From assembly GCA_900544905.1 (NCBI GenBank), contig UQXF01000085.1, positions 1 through 15,236 of the forward strand: a stretch of DNA of 15,236 nt, given 5' to 3'. Numbering within the stretch: the first letter of the stretch is position 1; each line of letters opens with the position of its first letter. The position numbers and the translations under genes were made by a program. This DNA comes from an uncultured Clostridium sp. Its GTDB lineage: Bacteria; Bacillota; Clostridia; Lachnospirales; Lachnospiraceae. Positions 14,421-15,236 of the stretch are shown one piece after another. The notes beneath the pieces are model-generated. The model searched no databases and had not been told where the DNA came from. It saw nothing but the letters and a program-made list of their open reading frames with translations.

Positions 14421-15190
14421 TTAATGCAGATATGGTGTATCCCATAATTTCAGCTTTGTTCCTATTCCATTTTTTAACGCATTTTCATAACAGTCGTGTC
14501 CCCATGCCACATCTAAAATTGGCATTCCACCCACGCTGACCAGAATCACTTCCTCTTCATCGGTTCTGCCCGGGTCTGTCCCTCTTACAATGTTTCCGAG
14601 CGACTGTACTTCTGATGCCTCAATTTCACCGTCAGTAATCATGTTTACAAAGAACATACCCGGTGTGCCGGAAGAACGGCGGTTTCCATTTTCGTCATAC
14701 TCCTGGTACACATGAATATACTCCTCATACATGTGAATATTGTCCACCACCTTGGTAACATGGTCCCTGATATAGGCAAGGTCTAAATCCATTGTTCCGG
14801 AGGAAATAATCAGACATCCTGGTTTAATCCATTCCGGCTGCAATACCGGCCACTGTTTATTTGCCACGGAAACTGCTTCACTAATGATATCCGCTTCCCG
14901 GATAGCTTCCTCCAGGGTCTCACATATTGTAATCTTTTTTAACTGCGGATAATTTTCTCTTGCAAAATCTGCCAGCTCCCGTGCCGTTTTGGAGTTCTTA
15001 GAGCTTCCTTTTATTTTTAAAACCTCGATTCCCTCCAGCTTTGCCATATATGCCATCAGGCAGGTTTTATTCACAACCCCTGCCCCCAGCAGAGTCAGCA
15101 CCTTTGTATTCTTTGGCGCCAGATAATGGGCTGCCAGACCCGGCATGGCACCGGTTCGCATGGCACTTAATAAATTACCTGACATATAGG
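14421..15190 (-). CDS. Ornithine cyclodeaminase / mu-crystallin family protein, paralogue of the next gene (5' end missing)
   Basis: About 256 C-terminal residues are present. The frame runs without a stop into the adapter at 15191. The apparent ATG at 15185 aligns with residue 146 of the neighbouring paralogue, so about 145 N-terminal residues lie outside the window. Visible are the R-T-G-A-M-P-G-L-A-A segment, the nucleotide-binding L-L-G-A-G-V-V, and the closing R-G-T-D-P-G-R-T-D-E-E-E-V with V-G-G-M-P-I-L-D-V-A-W. About half of the residues are identical to the downstream copy, including the D-E-N-G-N-R and G-I-G-T-K-L stretches. As in that copy, the G-G-D-x-P-G-K loop of ornithine cyclodeaminase is not seen (S-S-G-T-M-D-L-D-L instead). 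The truncation is a library artefact. The pair may form a hetero-oligomer or act on two related substrates. Confidence 0.9.
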
Positions 15191-15236
15191 CTGTCTCTTA
15201 TACACATCTCCGCGCCCACGAGCCTCGACGTCATCT
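15191..15236 (-). other. Nextera library adapter with i7 index (sequencing artefact)
   Basis: Not genomic. CTGTCTCTTATACACATCT (15191-15209) is the Tn5 mosaic end in reverse. It is followed by CCGCGCCCACGAGCC, which differs from the standard read-2 adapter only by A-to-C changes at 15213 and 15223. Then come an 8-bp index TCGACGTC (15225-15232), which from memory matches a standard Nextera i7 index, and ATCT from the P7 arm. Confidence 0.97.

Overview
The insert is bacterial and most consistent with an anaerobic Firmicute of the class Clostridia, probably a gut Lachnospiraceae-like species. The reasons are moderate GC, strong AGGAGG-type ribosome sites, a T-box in front of valS, a CAP-domain surface protein with Ig-like and lysine-rich C-terminal modules, and ferredoxin-rich redox enzymes. 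The species cannot be named from the window. Positions 1-48 and 15191-15236 are not genomic: they are complete Nextera (Tn5) library adapters with index sequences. Genomic DNA is therefore 49-15190, and the last gene is cut by the library end, not by biology.

Left part (149-3800): a secreted CAP-domain protein on the + strand runs tail to tail, with overlapping stop codons, into a minus-strand stand-alone reverse transcriptase (402 aa). Upstream of the RT is about 600 bp without a convincing gene. It holds a nested stem structure, a perfect 16-bp inverted repeat and a terminator-like hairpin, and it is either a dispersed intergenic repeat or an RT-associated structured RNA. An unrecognised 190-aa protein with its own strong promoter follows.

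Middle (3910-7471): valS on the minus strand, preceded by a complete T-box leader with terminator and T-box sequence and by a near-consensus promoter. Divergent from it are two small + strand genes, one unrecognised 58-aa hydrophilic protein and one DUF3892-like protein, ending at a clear intrinsic terminator.

Right part (7486-15190): a metabolic cluster around a MerR-family regulator. A four-gene minus-strand operon encodes a multi-subunit FAD/Fe-S amino-acid or amine dehydrogenase of the HcnABC / opine-oxidase / D-hydroxyproline-dehydrogenase / archaeal proline-dehydrogenase type. Its order is a [2Fe-2S] subunit, an FAD/NAD(P) subunit with a fused ferredoxin module, a separate BFD-type [2Fe-2S] subunit and a DadA-like catalytic flavoprotein. 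The merR gene is divergent from it. The operon promoter has the 19-bp spacer and internal dyad typical of MerR-activated promoters. Convergent to merR lies a second minus-strand operon with two tandem ornithine-cyclodeaminase/mu-crystallin family proteins (the first truncated) and an MFS transporter. Together these suggest uptake and oxidative/reductive processing of an unusual N-substituted or cyclic amino acid or amine. The substrate cannot be read from the sequence.
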